Positions 17,617-25,068 of a DNA stretch of 64,000 nt are shown here, one piece after another. The notes under the pieces were generated by a model, which searched no databases, had not been told where the DNA came from, and was given only the letters and a program-made list of their open reading frames with translations. The stretch is taken from NCBI GenBank assembly GCA_005881885.1, contig VBDX01000127.1, forward strand, positions 1-64,000, written 5' to 3'. Position numbers and translations under genes: made by a program. Position 1 is the first letter of the stretch, and every line of letters begins with the position of its first letter. The DNA is from Chloroflexota bacterium. Lineage in GTDB: Bacteria > Chloroflexota > Limnocylindria > P2-11E.

Positions 17617-18513
17617 ATGGGGAGCGCCTTCGAGCCTTCATCCGTGGACGAGGTCGCCGCAGCCCTCGAAGGTGAGCGCTACGTCGCCGATCGCGGACTC
17701 GCCGTCACGCTGTACCTCGCGCTCCGCCTCGGCAAACCGCTCTTCGTCGAAGGCGAGGCGGGAGTGGGCAAGACCGAGATCGCGAAGGCGCTTGCCTCCG
17801 CGCTCGGCCGTCGCCTGATCCGCCTGCAGTGCTACGAAGGTCTCGATGTCGCGACCGCGGTGTACGACTGGGACTATCCGCGGCAGATCCTCGAGATACG
17901 TCTCGCCGAAGGTGAGGGTCGCGCGGGTGAAGCGCGCGACAGGATCTACAGCGAGCGCTTCCTCATCAAGCGCCCGCTCCTCGAAGCCATCACCGACGCA
18001 AGCGGCCCCGTCCTGCTCATCGACGAGATCGACCGAGCGGATGAGGAGTTCGAGGCGTACCTGCTCGAGCTCCTCTCCGATTTCCAGATCACGGTCCCCG
18101 AGCTCGGTACCTTCCGCGCTGCCGCGCCCCCGCCCGTCGTGATCACATCGAACCGTACTCGCGAAGTCCATGACGCCCTCAAGCGCCGCTGCCTCTACCA
18201 CTGGATCGACTACCCGACCGTCGAGCGCGAACTGGCGATCATCGCGCGCCGCCTGCCCGACGTTCCGGAGCGCCTCGCACGCAGCGTCGTCGCCGTCGTG
18301 CAGGCGCTTCGGCGCGACGATCTCTTCAAGAAGCCCGGCGTCGCGGAAACGCTCGATTGGGCGACGGCGCTCGGTGCGCTCGGCACCGCGGATCTCGATC
18401 TCGAGACGCTGGACGGCACGCTCGGCGTCCTCTTGAAGTACGAGGAGGATGTCAGCCGCGTGCGTGGGGAGATGCTCTCGCGGCTCGTGGCGGAGGCCGC
18501 CGCGGCCCATTAG
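17617..18513 (+). CDS. MoxR family AAA+ ATPase (CoxD-like)
   Basis: 298 residues. Walker A GEAGVGKTE (about residues 47-55), Walker B with LLIDEIDRADEEFEAYLLELL, sensor 1 TSNRTRE and the HALKRRC-type arginine finger region (HDALKRRCLYHWIDYP). The PVELGTFRA-type strand is typical of CoxD/MoxR proteins that act on cofactor insertion or sulfuration in molybdenum hydroxylases. Placement right after coxSLM supports that role. The usual VWA-domain partner (CoxE) and CoxF are missing downstream. Confidence 0.9.
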   Translation: MGSAFEPSSVDEVAAALEGERYVADRGLAVTLYLALRLGKPLFVEGEAGVGKTEIAKALASALGRRLIRLQCYEGLDVATAVYDWDYPRQILEIRLAEGEGRAGEARDRIYSERFLIKRPLLEAITDASGPVLLIDEIDRADEEFEAYLLELLSDFQITVPELGTFRAAAPPPVVITSNRTREVHDALKRRCLYHWIDYPTVERELAIIARRLPDVPERLARSVVAVVQALRRDDLFKKPGVAETLDWATALGALGTADLDLETLDGTLGVLLKYEEDVSRVRGEMLSRLVAEAAAAH

Positions 18514-18679
18514 GGCGATCGAAACGTGCCTGCTACCGGATCCGGTCGCAGGTGGGCGCAACGTGTCCTGGCATGACGCGTGCCTTGACAAACGGCGTGG
18601 ACCGAAACCTGTTGGACACGTCGCACCCCCCGTTCGTTCGAGCGCAGACCGCATGGCAGGCGTGGAGCGTTATGTAGGT

Positions 18680-18886
18680 ATGGACACAAACGCCGCGCTC
18701 GACGCGATCCTCGCTCTTCGCGCCATCTGGCGAGCGAAGGTGGGCCGCGTCACTCTCGCCGATCTCGAGATCGAGGTGCGCCGCTGTGTTCGCAGTCGTG
18801 GGGGCGCGGCCCTCGCCCCGGAGCGCTGGCGCGTCCGTCCCTGGGCCCCGCTGACACGCCACGAGTGGGTGTTCGAGCCGATCTGA
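18680..18886 (+). CDS. hypothetical small protein (68 aa)
   Basis: From ATG 18680 the frame gives a helical, charged protein (ALDAILALRAIWRAKVGRVTLADLEIEVRR) with a Trp-rich end (RWRVRPWAPLTRHEWVFEPI). I do not recognise a family. The start could also be GTG 18662. A TTGACA box at 18585-18590 lies upstream without a convincing -10 partner. A terminator-like hairpin follows 36 bases after the stop, consistent with a real gene end. Confidence 0.5.
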   Translation: MDTNAALDAILALRAIWRAKVGRVTLADLEIEVRRCVRSRGGAALAPERWRVRPWAPLTRHEWVFEPI

Positions 18887-18921
18887 TCTGACCTCGCGCG
18901 AAGACTCGTATCGAAAAAACT

Positions 18922-18952
18922 GATCGCCCCGGGCGCCGAGCCTGGGGCGATC
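18922..18952. terminator. terminator-like hairpin
   Basis: GATCGCCCC and GGGGCGATC form a perfect 9-bp stem with a 13-base loop. AAAAAA precedes it at 18914-18919, which would give a U-run for minus-strand transcription, while the plus-strand side is followed only by TCGTCGTT. It separates the small hypothetical gene from the phosphoesterase. Confidence 0.55.
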
Positions 18953-19076
18953 GTCGTTGGGGTCGACCTGTCCTGGCCGTCGCGGCGTCGAACAGGTACC
19001 GTACGCACGAGACGAATCGAGCGCATCGGGTGGTCAGGGCGGGAGCGTCAAGGTCGCGACGGGAGAGTTAGGTGGG

Positions 19077-20012
19077 ATGCGCATAGCAGCGGGGAGCTGG
19101 CTCACGATCGCGCTGATCGTCAGCGCCTGCGCGTCGCCGAGGGCGACGGCGCCGGCCCCGACCGCGCTGGCTGCGACGGCGCCGGCCCCGACCGCACCGG
19201 TTGCGCCGACGCCGTCACCGAGCGAGACGCCGGCGGTATCCGCGGTCGCGAGCGCCGCGCCGGGGCGGCCGCACGTGTTCGTGATCGTGATGGAGAACGC
19301 GTCGCTTGCGAGAGCGCTCGCCGCGCCTGCGGTCGGGACGCTCGCGTCGAAATACCGCGTCGCCACGAACTATCACGCGGTCGCGCGGCCGAGTCTTCCG
19401 AACTACCTGGCGCTGACCTCAGGGAGCACGTGGGGCGTGGCGGACGACGACGATCACGCGCTTCCTGCCGGCGGGATCGGCGCGCAGCTTTCGATGGCGG
19501 GCGTGTCCTGGCGTGCGTACATGGAAGGCCTGACCGCGGGCGGCTGCCGCAACAGTCCCTATCCCTATGCGCTCAAGCACAATCCGTTCGCGTACTACGG
19601 CGGTGCCTGTCCCAAGAACGTCGTCCCGTTCGATGCGCTGGATGCGGATCTCGCCGGCGAGACGCCGCAGTTCGTGTGGATCACTCCGGGCCTGTGCCAC
19701 GACGGGCACGACTGCGCCCTCGCGGAGGCCGGCCCCTGGCTGGCGCAGCTGGTCGCGCGGATCGTCGCGTCAGCCTCTTTCCGCGAACGCGGCGCCTTGT
19801 TTGTCGTGTGGGACGAAGGTGACGAAGGAGATCGCGCGAACCTGGTCCCGCTTATCGTGGTGACGCCCGATCCCGCCGCGCGCCGTTCGGCGGAGCTCTA
19901 CGACCACTATTCGCTTCTCGCGACGATCGAGGATACGTTCGGCCTTTCGCGCCTGGGTGCGGCGGCCAGCGCCCGGTCCCTTACCGACCTGCTGTCGCTG
20001 CGGGGACCCTGA
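19077..20012 (+). CDS. phosphoesterase/acid-phosphatase-like lipoprotein (alkaline phosphatase superfamily)
   Basis: 311 residues, lipoprotein leader ending IVSAC and a repetitive Ala/Pro/Thr linker to about residue 65. The catalytic part starts with HVFVIVMENASL (metal-binding Glu-Asn of the PF04185 phosphoesterases) and continues with YHAVARPSLPNYLALTSGS, PQFVWITPGLCHDGHDC, FVVWDEGDEGD and LYDHYSLLATIEDTFGL. Relatives are phospholipase C-like and acid phosphatases acting outside the membrane. SD-like AGGTGGG precedes the ATG closely. Confidence 0.87.
   Translation: MRIAAGSWLTIALIVSACASPRATAPAPTALAATAPAPTAPVAPTPSPSETPAVSAVASAAPGRPHVFVIVMENASLARALAAPAVGTLASKYRVATNYHAVARPSLPNYLALTSGSTWGVADDDDHALPAGGIGAQLSMAGVSWRAYMEGLTAGGCRNSPYPYALKHNPFAYYGGACPKNVVPFDALDADLAGETPQFVWITPGLCHDGHDCALAEAGPWLAQLVARIVASASFRERGALFVVWDEGDEGDRANLVPLIVVTPDPAARRSAELYDHYSLLATIEDTFGLSRLGAAASARSLTDLLSLRGP
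19143..19195 (+). repeat. two-copy direct repeat in the proline-rich linker
   Basis: A 23-base unit (gcgacggcgccggccccgac plus cgc) occurs at 19143-19165 and again at 19173-19195, a 30-base period coding ATAPAPTA. It lengthens the linker between the lipid anchor and the phosphoesterase domain. Confidence 0.8.
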
Positions 20013-20058
20013 GCGCCCTAATCCTCAGAGAGGCCAAGGAAGCGGTCGCTGCAGAGTC

Positions 20059-20256
20059 CTAGCGACCTCGACCGGGGCGCGCCGAGCGAGCGAGCCAGAG
20101 CACCACTACGGCGCCGGCCGCGAGGGCCGCGCCGGCGATCGCCCACTCGCTCCGGCCGGTCATGAACGACCCGGGAAGGGCGCCGATACCTTGGAAGATC
20201 CAGGTCGCACCGACCGCGAGCGCGATGATGCAGAAGCCACGCAGGACCCCGCGCAT
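20059..20256 (-). CDS. small two-helix membrane protein
   Basis: 65 residues: two hydrophobic segments (FCIIALAVGATWIFQGIGALPG and AIAGAALAAGAVVVLWLA) joined by a short loop with SFMTGRSEW, and a basic tail ARPGRGR. The WIFQGIG...PGSFMTG pattern recurs in small actinobacterial and Chloroflexi membrane proteins of unknown function. It begins 3 bases after the HxlR stop codon, so it is probably co-transcribed with that regulator. Confidence 0.7.
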   Translation of the reverse strand: MRGVLRGFCIIALAVGATWIFQGIGALPGSFMTGRSEWAIAGAALAAGAVVVLWLARSARPGRGR

Positions 20257-20259
20257 CCG

Positions 20260-20622
20260 CTAGCCCGAGCGCTTCGCGGGACGGAGGCTACGGCCCCATT
20301 TCTCGATCGAGTCGATGATCGGCCGGAGGCTTCGGCCCTGTGGCGTGAGCTGGTAGTCGACGCGCGGCGGGATCTCGGCGTGGACCGTACGAGTGAGCAG
20401 ACCGAGCTGCTCGAGCTCCCGCAAACGGACCGTCAGCATCTTTGGGGAGGCCCCGGGGACCAGACGCTGCAGCTCGCCGAACCGCTTGGGCGTGTCCATC
20501 AAGTGATGAAGGACGATCAGCGTCCATTTGGCGCCGACGACCGCGAGCGCCTTCTCCACGGCGCAGCTCTCCGCGGCGGGGCTGGCGCGCAGCTCGGGCG
20601 GCGGATTCGCGATGGTGACCAC
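20260..20622 (-). CDS. HxlR family winged-helix transcriptional regulator
   Basis: 120 residues with the HxlR (MarR-like) fold: ESCAVEKALAVVGAKWTLIVLHHLMDTPKRFGELQRLVPGASPKMLTVRLRELEQLGLLTR is the core, followed by the PPRVDYQLTPQGRSL wing. Members respond to quinones, aldehydes or redox stress and often repress the divergent gene. Here the divergent neighbour is a DoxX protein. Starts at GTG 20622; a TAGTAT element ends 6 bases upstream. Confidence 0.9.
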   Translation of the reverse strand: MVTIANPPPELRASPAAESCAVEKALAVVGAKWTLIVLHHLMDTPKRFGELQRLVPGASPKMLTVRLRELEQLGLLTRTVHAEIPPRVDYQLTPQGRSLRPIIDSIEKWGRSLRPAKRSG

Positions 20623-20628
20623 CGCATC

Positions 20629-20634
20629 ATACTA
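20629..20634 (-). promoter_or_regulatory. -10-like element TAGTAT of the HxlR gene
   Basis: TAGTAT on the minus strand, 6 bases before GTG 20622. It lies inside the imperfect palindrome described at 20630-20652. Confidence 0.5.
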
Positions 20635-20652
20635 ACTTTTCGGTAAGTACTA
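20630..20652. promoter_or_regulatory. imperfect palindrome, candidate HxlR operator
   Basis: CTAACTT and AAGTACTAG face each other around TTCGGT in the 98-base divergent gap between hxlR-like and doxX-like genes. The ACTT...AAGT half-sites resemble the TACT/AGTA symmetry of operators bound by YodB/HypR-type HxlR proteins. It covers the regulator's own -10 element, as expected for autoregulation. Confidence 0.4.
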
Positions 20653-20720
20653 GCCTTTGGGAAGTATCCGCGCCGGCGCGCTGTTGTTCCGGCGAACCCG
20701 CAGCGGGAGGGACTGTTCCG

Positions 20721-21236
20721 ATGAATGTGGATCTCGCGATATTCGTACTTCGCGTCGTGGTCGGTGGGGTGGTCGCGATGCACGGCTTCCTGAAGCTCGG
20801 TTGGGTCGGCAAAGGCGGCTCGATCGCCGGCGTCGCCGGGTGGTTCAATGGCATCGGCCTCCGCCCAGGGATCTTGTGGGCGGTCGTCGCCACGCTGGCC
20901 GAGGCCGGTGGCGGCACGCTCATGGTCCTCGGACTCGGCGGTCCGCTCGGACCCGGGGTCGTTGCCGGGGATCTCGTCGTCGTCGCCATCGTCGCGCACT
21001 GGTCACAGGGGTTCTGGGCCGGCGGCGGCAAGGTCGGCTGGGAGTTCCCGGTGCCGCTGGCGGCGGCCGCATTCGCGGTCGCGCTCATCGGCAACGGGGC
21101 CTGGTCGCTCGACCGGCTGCTTGGCCTCGCCTACCCGGACTGGCTTCTTGGAGCCTGGCTCGTGATCGTGCTGGTCGGCGCGGTGCTCGCGCTCGGCGCG
21201 CGCGCCATGTTCGCGCCGAAGCAGGCGGCTTCTTAG
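20721..21236 (+). CDS. DoxX family membrane protein
   Basis: 171 residues with four membrane segments. DLAIFVLRVVVGGVVAMHGFLKLGWVG opens the protein as in DoxX/YphA proteins, followed by GWFNGIGLRPGILWAVVATLAEAGGGTLMVLG. GGGAGGG precedes the ATG by 9 bases. Divergent from an HxlR regulator, an arrangement seen for quinone- or thiol-stress-responsive DoxX genes. Confidence 0.88.
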   Translation: MNVDLAIFVLRVVVGGVVAMHGFLKLGWVGKGGSIAGVAGWFNGIGLRPGILWAVVATLAEAGGGTLMVLGLGGPLGPGVVAGDLVVVAIVAHWSQGFWAGGGKVGWEFPVPLAAAAFAVALIGNGAWSLDRLLGLAYPDWLLGAWLVIVLVGAVLALGARAMFAPKQAAS

Positions 21237-21314
21237 CCGAGAGGGCGCGCAATTCTTAAGCCGCGCTCAGGGCGCTCTTAAGCCGCTCTGAGCCCGGCGC
21301 GAGAGGCTATGCGC

Positions 21315-22625
21315 ATGTACGACTCGGATCCTGCGACCACCGCACCGCTGACCCCCACGCCGCCACCGCCGCCGAAGAAGACCGGGGGCCAGGGCGCGAT
21401 GCGCCTTCTGGCGATCGGCGTGCTGGCCTTCGCCTTCGCCGTTTTCACCGGGCGTCTCGACCTCGCGGGCGTCGTCTCGAGCGCGCGCGGTCTCGTCGCC
21501 CCGACTCCCGCCGCGCGCACCACGACGACAACGACGACGAACACCACCGGCACCGCCACCGTAACCGCGATCAAGGACGTCATCGAGCGCGCGAATCACG
21601 CGCAGGCGCGGGCCTTCGCCAAAAGCGACGACACGCTGATGCGCGACACCGCCACCGACTCGTACTACCAGGAGCTCGTGCAGACGAACCGCGATCTCGC
21701 GAGCGGCGGCGTCACGTCGATCACCCTTACGAACATCGCGTGGGGCGACGTCATCGTGAGCGGCACGATCGCCCAGGCGACCGCGTTCGAGACCTGGCGA
21801 TCCACCTACAACGACGGGTCGAACGACGAGCGTACCGACCGCAACGAGTACACCCTCACGCAGCTGTCGGGCGCATGGCGGATCTCCGCGGACGTGCAGC
21901 CCGATTCGCGGGTGATCGAGCCCGGAACAGGCACCTCACCGAGCGTCACGCAGCCGGGCACGCCCGCGGCGGCCCTGAGCCGCTCGAGCAACTGGTCCGG
22001 CTATGCCGCGACGGGCGGCGTCTTCACCTCGGTCACCGGCTCGTGGATCGTGCCGACGGTGACCAGCACGAGCATCGGTGCCGACGCGACGTGGGTCGGC
22101 ATCGGCGGCCTCTCGGGCCGCGACCTGCTACAAGCCGGTACGCAGGCGATGGTGAGCGCGGACGGCATGGTCGAGTACTCCGCCTGGACCGAGATGCTCC
22201 CGCAGACCTCGCACACCGTCCCGCTCGCAGTGCGCGCCGGCGACGCCGTCACGGCGACGCTCACCCAGAAGTCCGGCAACAGCTGGATCATCACGATCAA
22301 CAACGACACCACGAAAGCGAACTACAGCGTCACGGTGCAGTACAGCTCGTCCAACTCGTCCGCGGAGTGGATCCAGGAGGCACCGAGCGCCGGCCGCGGA
22401 CTCGTACCGCTCGATCAGTTCGGGACGCTGCGCGTCACCGCCGGCAGTGCGGTGCAGAACGGGAAGAGCCAAACGCTTGCGGAGCTCGGTGCGAGGGCGA
22501 TCACGATGATCAACGGGGCGGGGCAGGCGATCGCGCAGCCGTCGGTGCTCGGACATGACGGCAGCACCTTCACCGTCACGCGAACCGACGCGCCGAGCAC
22601 CAGCGGCCGGCGGGGCCGGCCTTAG
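21315..22625 (+). CDS. membrane-anchored glutamic peptidase (family G1, eqolisin-like)
   Basis: 436 residues. A Pro-rich cytoplasmic start, one membrane helix (LLAIGVLAFAFAVFTG), a Thr-rich linker, a roughly 110-residue alpha+beta module (AIKDVIERANHAQARAFAKSDD ... LSGAWRISADV) like NTF2/IMS domains, and a C-terminal G1 peptidase. In that domain WVGIGG...LLQAGT supplies catalytic Gln273 and AEWIQEAP supplies Glu355. ATG 21315 is chosen because GAGAGG is 8 bases upstream; ATG 21309 is too close. The peptidase would face outward. The last four bases overlap the next gene's stop. Confidence 0.85.
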   Translation: MYDSDPATTAPLTPTPPPPPKKTGGQGAMRLLAIGVLAFAFAVFTGRLDLAGVVSSARGLVAPTPAARTTTTTTTNTTGTATVTAIKDVIERANHAQARAFAKSDDTLMRDTATDSYYQELVQTNRDLASGGVTSITLTNIAWGDVIVSGTIAQATAFETWRSTYNDGSNDERTDRNEYTLTQLSGAWRISADVQPDSRVIEPGTGTSPSVTQPGTPAAALSRSSNWSGYAATGGVFTSVTGSWIVPTVTSTSIGADATWVGIGGLSGRDLLQAGTQAMVSADGMVEYSAWTEMLPQTSHTVPLAVRAGDAVTATLTQKSGNSWIITINNDTTKANYSVTVQYSSSNSSAEWIQEAPSAGRGLVPLDQFGTLRVTAGSAVQNGKSQTLAELGARAITMINGAGQAIAQPSVLGHDGSTFTVTRTDAPSTSGRRGRP

Positions 22626-22927
22626 CCGAAGATCGCTTTAGCTCGGCGCTGCGCGCGCCGCGACAGCATCGCGACCGTCTCGGGGTCACCTTTTTCAACG
22701 GCCGACAGAAGGTCGTCGGCATATTCGCCCAGACGCTCGTGATCATCGGTGGAGGCCTCGTTGCCCGAGGTCGGATCGAGGGCCAGCCGCGCCGTCTCTC
22801 TGATCGCCATGGCCATGATCCGCGCGGCGTGCCAGGTCTCGCGGTCCACGCCTGCGCGGTCCCAGGGTCCGCCGGCCACCTGCTCCACGCCGGGCACTTT
22901 GCGCGCTGGCCGCGCGCTTGTGAACAC
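22622..22927 (-). CDS. hypothetical protein (about 101 aa)
   Basis: An alpha-helical, charged protein: AARIMAMAIRETARLALDP, then ERLGEYADDLLSAVEKGDPETVAMLSRRAQRRAKAIFG. No family recognised. The start is uncertain: GTG 22927 gives 101 residues, but in-frame GTGs just downstream are equally possible. Its TAA stop and the G1-peptidase TAG share TTAG (22622-22625). Confidence 0.55.
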   Translation of the reverse strand: MFTSARPARKVPGVEQVAGGPWDRAGVDRETWHAARIMAMAIRETARLALDPTSGNEASTDDHERLGEYADDLLSAVEKGDPETVAMLSRRAQRRAKAIFG

Positions 22928-22981
22928 CGTACGGGATGGGAGATTTCGGCTACCCCGGATGGGGGACCTTCGTGGGCGCGC

Positions 22982-22987
22982 TACCTT
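22982..22987 (+). promoter_or_regulatory. -10-like element TACCTT of the YHS gene
   Basis: TACCTT ends 6 bases before ATG 22994. Confidence 0.45.
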
Positions 22988-22993
22988 GGTCCT

Positions 22994-23185
22994 ATGACGC
23001 GCGAAGGCAAGATCCTCGATCCGGTCTGCGACATGGTCGTGGATGTCGCGGAGCAGCGAGAGCAGGGCCTGACGCTCGAACGCCCCGAGCGCGAATACGC
23101 GTTCTGCGGGCCGGGATGTCTCGAACGGTTTGCAAAGGATCCGAAACGCTACATCGGCAAGGTGGAGCGCTGGCTCGCCGCCTAG
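22994..23185 (+). CDS. YHS-domain small metal-binding protein
   Basis: 63 residues. DPVCDMVVD at the start and YAFCGPGCLERFAKDPKRYIG at the end are the YHS/TRASH pattern, with Cys residues that probably bind a transition metal. YHS domains occur in heavy-metal ATPases and as free small proteins. The gene stands alone. Its stop shares CTAG (23182-23185) with the convergent lipoprotein gene. Confidence 0.8.
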   Translation: MTREGKILDPVCDMVVDVAEQREQGLTLERPEREYAFCGPGCLERFAKDPKRYIGKVERWLAA

Positions 23186-24414
23186 CGCAAGTCCCCGGGC
23201 GACCCTTGGTCCACCTTCCTGATCTTCGCGGTGAAGACACCGTTCGCATCCTGCGCGCTGATCGTGTAGCCGCCGCGAGCGCGCGTCGGTGGCACGCCGT
23301 CGAAGTTCGAGCCGAACGGTGAGATGACCATCGGCCAGCTTTCGCTGCCGCGCGGGCCGCTGATCGTCACCGTGACCGTCGTCGCGGGCGCGAATCCGTA
23401 GAGGAGGTAGCTCTCGGGCGCGACCGCGATGAGCCCCGGCGCCTGCGGGACGGCCTCGCGCATCCGCTCGGCGAGGCCGGAAACGAACTCGGGGAACGGG
23501 CGGCCGGTGAGCGAGGCGTACGCCTGGGCCACGTTTTGGCCACGCCTCATCCGCTCGTAGAGGAGCGCGATGGGCGCATCCCCGCCGATATCCTCGCGCA
23601 GGAGCTCGACCACACGTGCGGCCTCCTGGTATTTGAAATAGCCCGCCCAGTCAGTGAGCGCGTTCCAGGCGAGCTGCGATACGAGCGCGTTGAGCGGGAT
23701 GAGCGTGCCGGTCTGGGCCATCGACGCGGCTTCGTAGCGGACCCGAACGAGCCGCCAGTCGCTGCCGGGAACGAGCGCCTCCGCAAGACGCGCTTGGCCC
23801 TCATTCAGCCAGGCCGGGACGAGGTCGCACCGCGGCGCGCAGGCGTCGAGGGTGAGAAGGTGCGTGAGCTCGTGTCGGATCGCGGCGATCGGCCGGCGAT
23901 CGCGAACGGCTTCCCAGTTGACCGCGATCAGCCGCAACGATGGTTCGAAGAAGGACACCGAGTTATCGGCGACGAAGGTCGCGGTCGCCTTTCCGTACCC
24001 AAAGATGCGGACGAACCCGTCCGTGTAACCGGGGGTGCTGGCGAAGACGTAGATCACGGGGCGGCCGACGAACGATCGGGCGAATTCGCGCTCGACCGCG
24101 GGGATGTCCGATGCGACCGCGCTCGCGACGACCGCCTCGTCGTCTCGAGAAAGCGACGTCTCGATCCGGAGGTCCGCCGCGCCGGGGACGAGCGCGAACT
24201 CGATGCCTCCGACCTCACGCGTCACGCGAGGGGGCGGCTCCGGGCGTACCGTCGGCGGGAACAATGATGGCATGGTTACCGCGCTGGGCTCGGCGCTGGC
24301 CGTGGCGAGCAAGCGTGCGACCGGCGGCGGCGATGTCGGTGCGTCACGGTCCACCGGCCGCGGCGCGCACGCGGTCAGGGCCGCGAGCGCGATCGCCAGG
24401 ACGCGCGTCCTCAT
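23182..24414 (-). CDS. lipoprotein with peptidase-MA-like (HExxH) domain
   Basis: 410 residues with a lipobox leader (ALTAC, Cys about 16). A gluzincin-like active site is seen as IRHELTHLL plus the downstream WLNEGQARLAEAL, i.e. HExxH with a second Glu 20-odd residues later, as in the peptidase MA group (PF13485 type). The C-terminal 80 residues look like a beta-rich module (FAPATTVTVTISGPRGSESW). It is probably an extracytoplasmic metalloprotease or a degenerate relative; the substrate is unknown. Confidence 0.8.
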   Translation of the reverse strand: MRTRVLAIALAALTACAPRPVDRDAPTSPPPVARLLATASAEPSAVTMPSLFPPTVRPEPPPRVTREVGGIEFALVPGAADLRIETSLSRDDEAVVASAVASDIPAVEREFARSFVGRPVIYVFASTPGYTDGFVRIFGYGKATATFVADNSVSFFEPSLRLIAVNWEAVRDRRPIAAIRHELTHLLTLDACAPRCDLVPAWLNEGQARLAEALVPGSDWRLVRVRYEAASMAQTGTLIPLNALVSQLAWNALTDWAGYFKYQEAARVVELLREDIGGDAPIALLYERMRRGQNVAQAYASLTGRPFPEFVSGLAERMREAVPQAPGLIAVAPESYLLYGFAPATTVTVTISGPRGSESWPMVISPFGSNFDGVPPTRARGGYTISAQDANGVFTAKIRKVDQGSPGDLR

Positions 24415-24421
24415 CAGAGGA

Positions 24422-24427
24422 AGCCTA
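24422..24427 (-). promoter_or_regulatory. -10-like element TAGGCT of the HExxH lipoprotein gene
   Basis: TAGGCT on the minus strand ends 7 bases before ATG 24414. Confidence 0.45.
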
Positions 24428-24498
24428 CCGATGAGCCGGTCGGGTGGTCCGGATTTTGCGGTTGCTGACCGAAAAGAGATACGACCTGGAGGGTACTT

Positions 24499-24672
24499 AT
24501 GCCACCGCGTGGTGTGAAGAGCGCGAAGCGCAAGCGGCAGTACGAGCACATCAAGCGCAGCGAGACCGCACGCGGACTTTCGAATAAGGTCGCGGAGCGC
24601 ATCGCCGCCGCCACGACCAATAAGACTCGTCGCGCCAAGGGCGAGACGAAGGGCTCCCGCACGAGCTCCTAA
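24499..24672 (+). CDS. small basic conserved protein (57 aa), KRQYEHIK family
   Basis: A 57-residue protein with the pattern KRKRQYEHIKRSE ... VAERIAAATTNKTRRAKGET, widespread as a free small protein in soil bacteria and often mislabelled plasmid stabilisation protein. GGAGGG lies 6 bases before the ATG. The high Lys/Arg content suggests nucleic-acid contact, but its role is unknown. It is divergent from the HExxH lipoprotein. Confidence 0.75.
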   Translation: MPPRGVKSAKRKRQYEHIKRSETARGLSNKVAERIAAATTNKTRRAKGETKGSRTSS

Positions 24673-24779
24673 CGCAGGCGCGCAGCGATAGCAGTCGCCG
24701 AGCGGGGCTAACGATCCCTGGCGCGCAACAGGCGCGCGAGCGGACTCAGGTGCGCAGGGACCAGGACCGGGTCGTTGAT

Positions 24780-24995
24780 CTAACTGGTGGTTTCGGTGAC
24801 GCCAGGCCGTCGCGAGCGGCGAACGAGCTGCTCGAGAGCGATGCCCCCGGTTGCTATCCATTGATGAGGCGTGTCCGGCTCTTCGGTGCCGCAGTAGGCC
24901 CATCCACCGCGGTGGACGGTCAAGCCGCCCTCACGAATGGTCTGCCCGTGCTGGTGGGTCTTGGCGACGCATTCGTAGCGGATGACGTCAGGCAT
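24780..24995 (-). CDS. small conserved protein with Cys/His residues (71 aa)
   Basis: 71 residues: VIRYECVAKTHQHGQT, then GGLTVHRGGWAYCGTEEPDTPHQW and a C-terminal helix ALEQLVRRSRRPG. The Cys-His-rich first half with a WAYC motif looks like a small zinc-ribbon-like module seen in other soil bacteria. GGGGAGG lies 10 bases before the ATG. Function unknown. The 107 bases on its 3' side hold no feature I can name. Confidence 0.6.
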   Translation of the reverse strand: MPDVIRYECVAKTHQHGQTIREGGLTVHRGGWAYCGTEEPDTPHQWIATGGIALEQLVRRSRRPGVTETTS

Positions 24996-25068
24996 CCCGA
25001 AGGCACCTCCCCGCGCAGAGCGTCTGACACAGACATAACGCGTGCGGGCCTCGGTCGTTCGGGTGCCC

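Noticed and set aside
18585-18613. TTGACA at 18585 as promoter for the 68-residue ORF
   Set aside because: No acceptable -10 at 16-18 bases (CCTGTT/CTGTTG) and the ORF starts 90 bases further on; kept only as a remark.
19133-19215. Repeat cluster considered as a mobile-element or CRISPR trace
   Set aside because: Two 23-base copies at a 30-base period inside a coding linker; no spacers, no terminal repeats and no transposase nearby.
22605-22621. GGCCGG-CGGGG-CCGGCC hairpin at the end of the G1 peptidase gene as terminator
   Set aside because: It lies within the coding region, codes Gly/Arg-rich residues, and no T-run follows; in GC-rich DNA such stems are common by chance.
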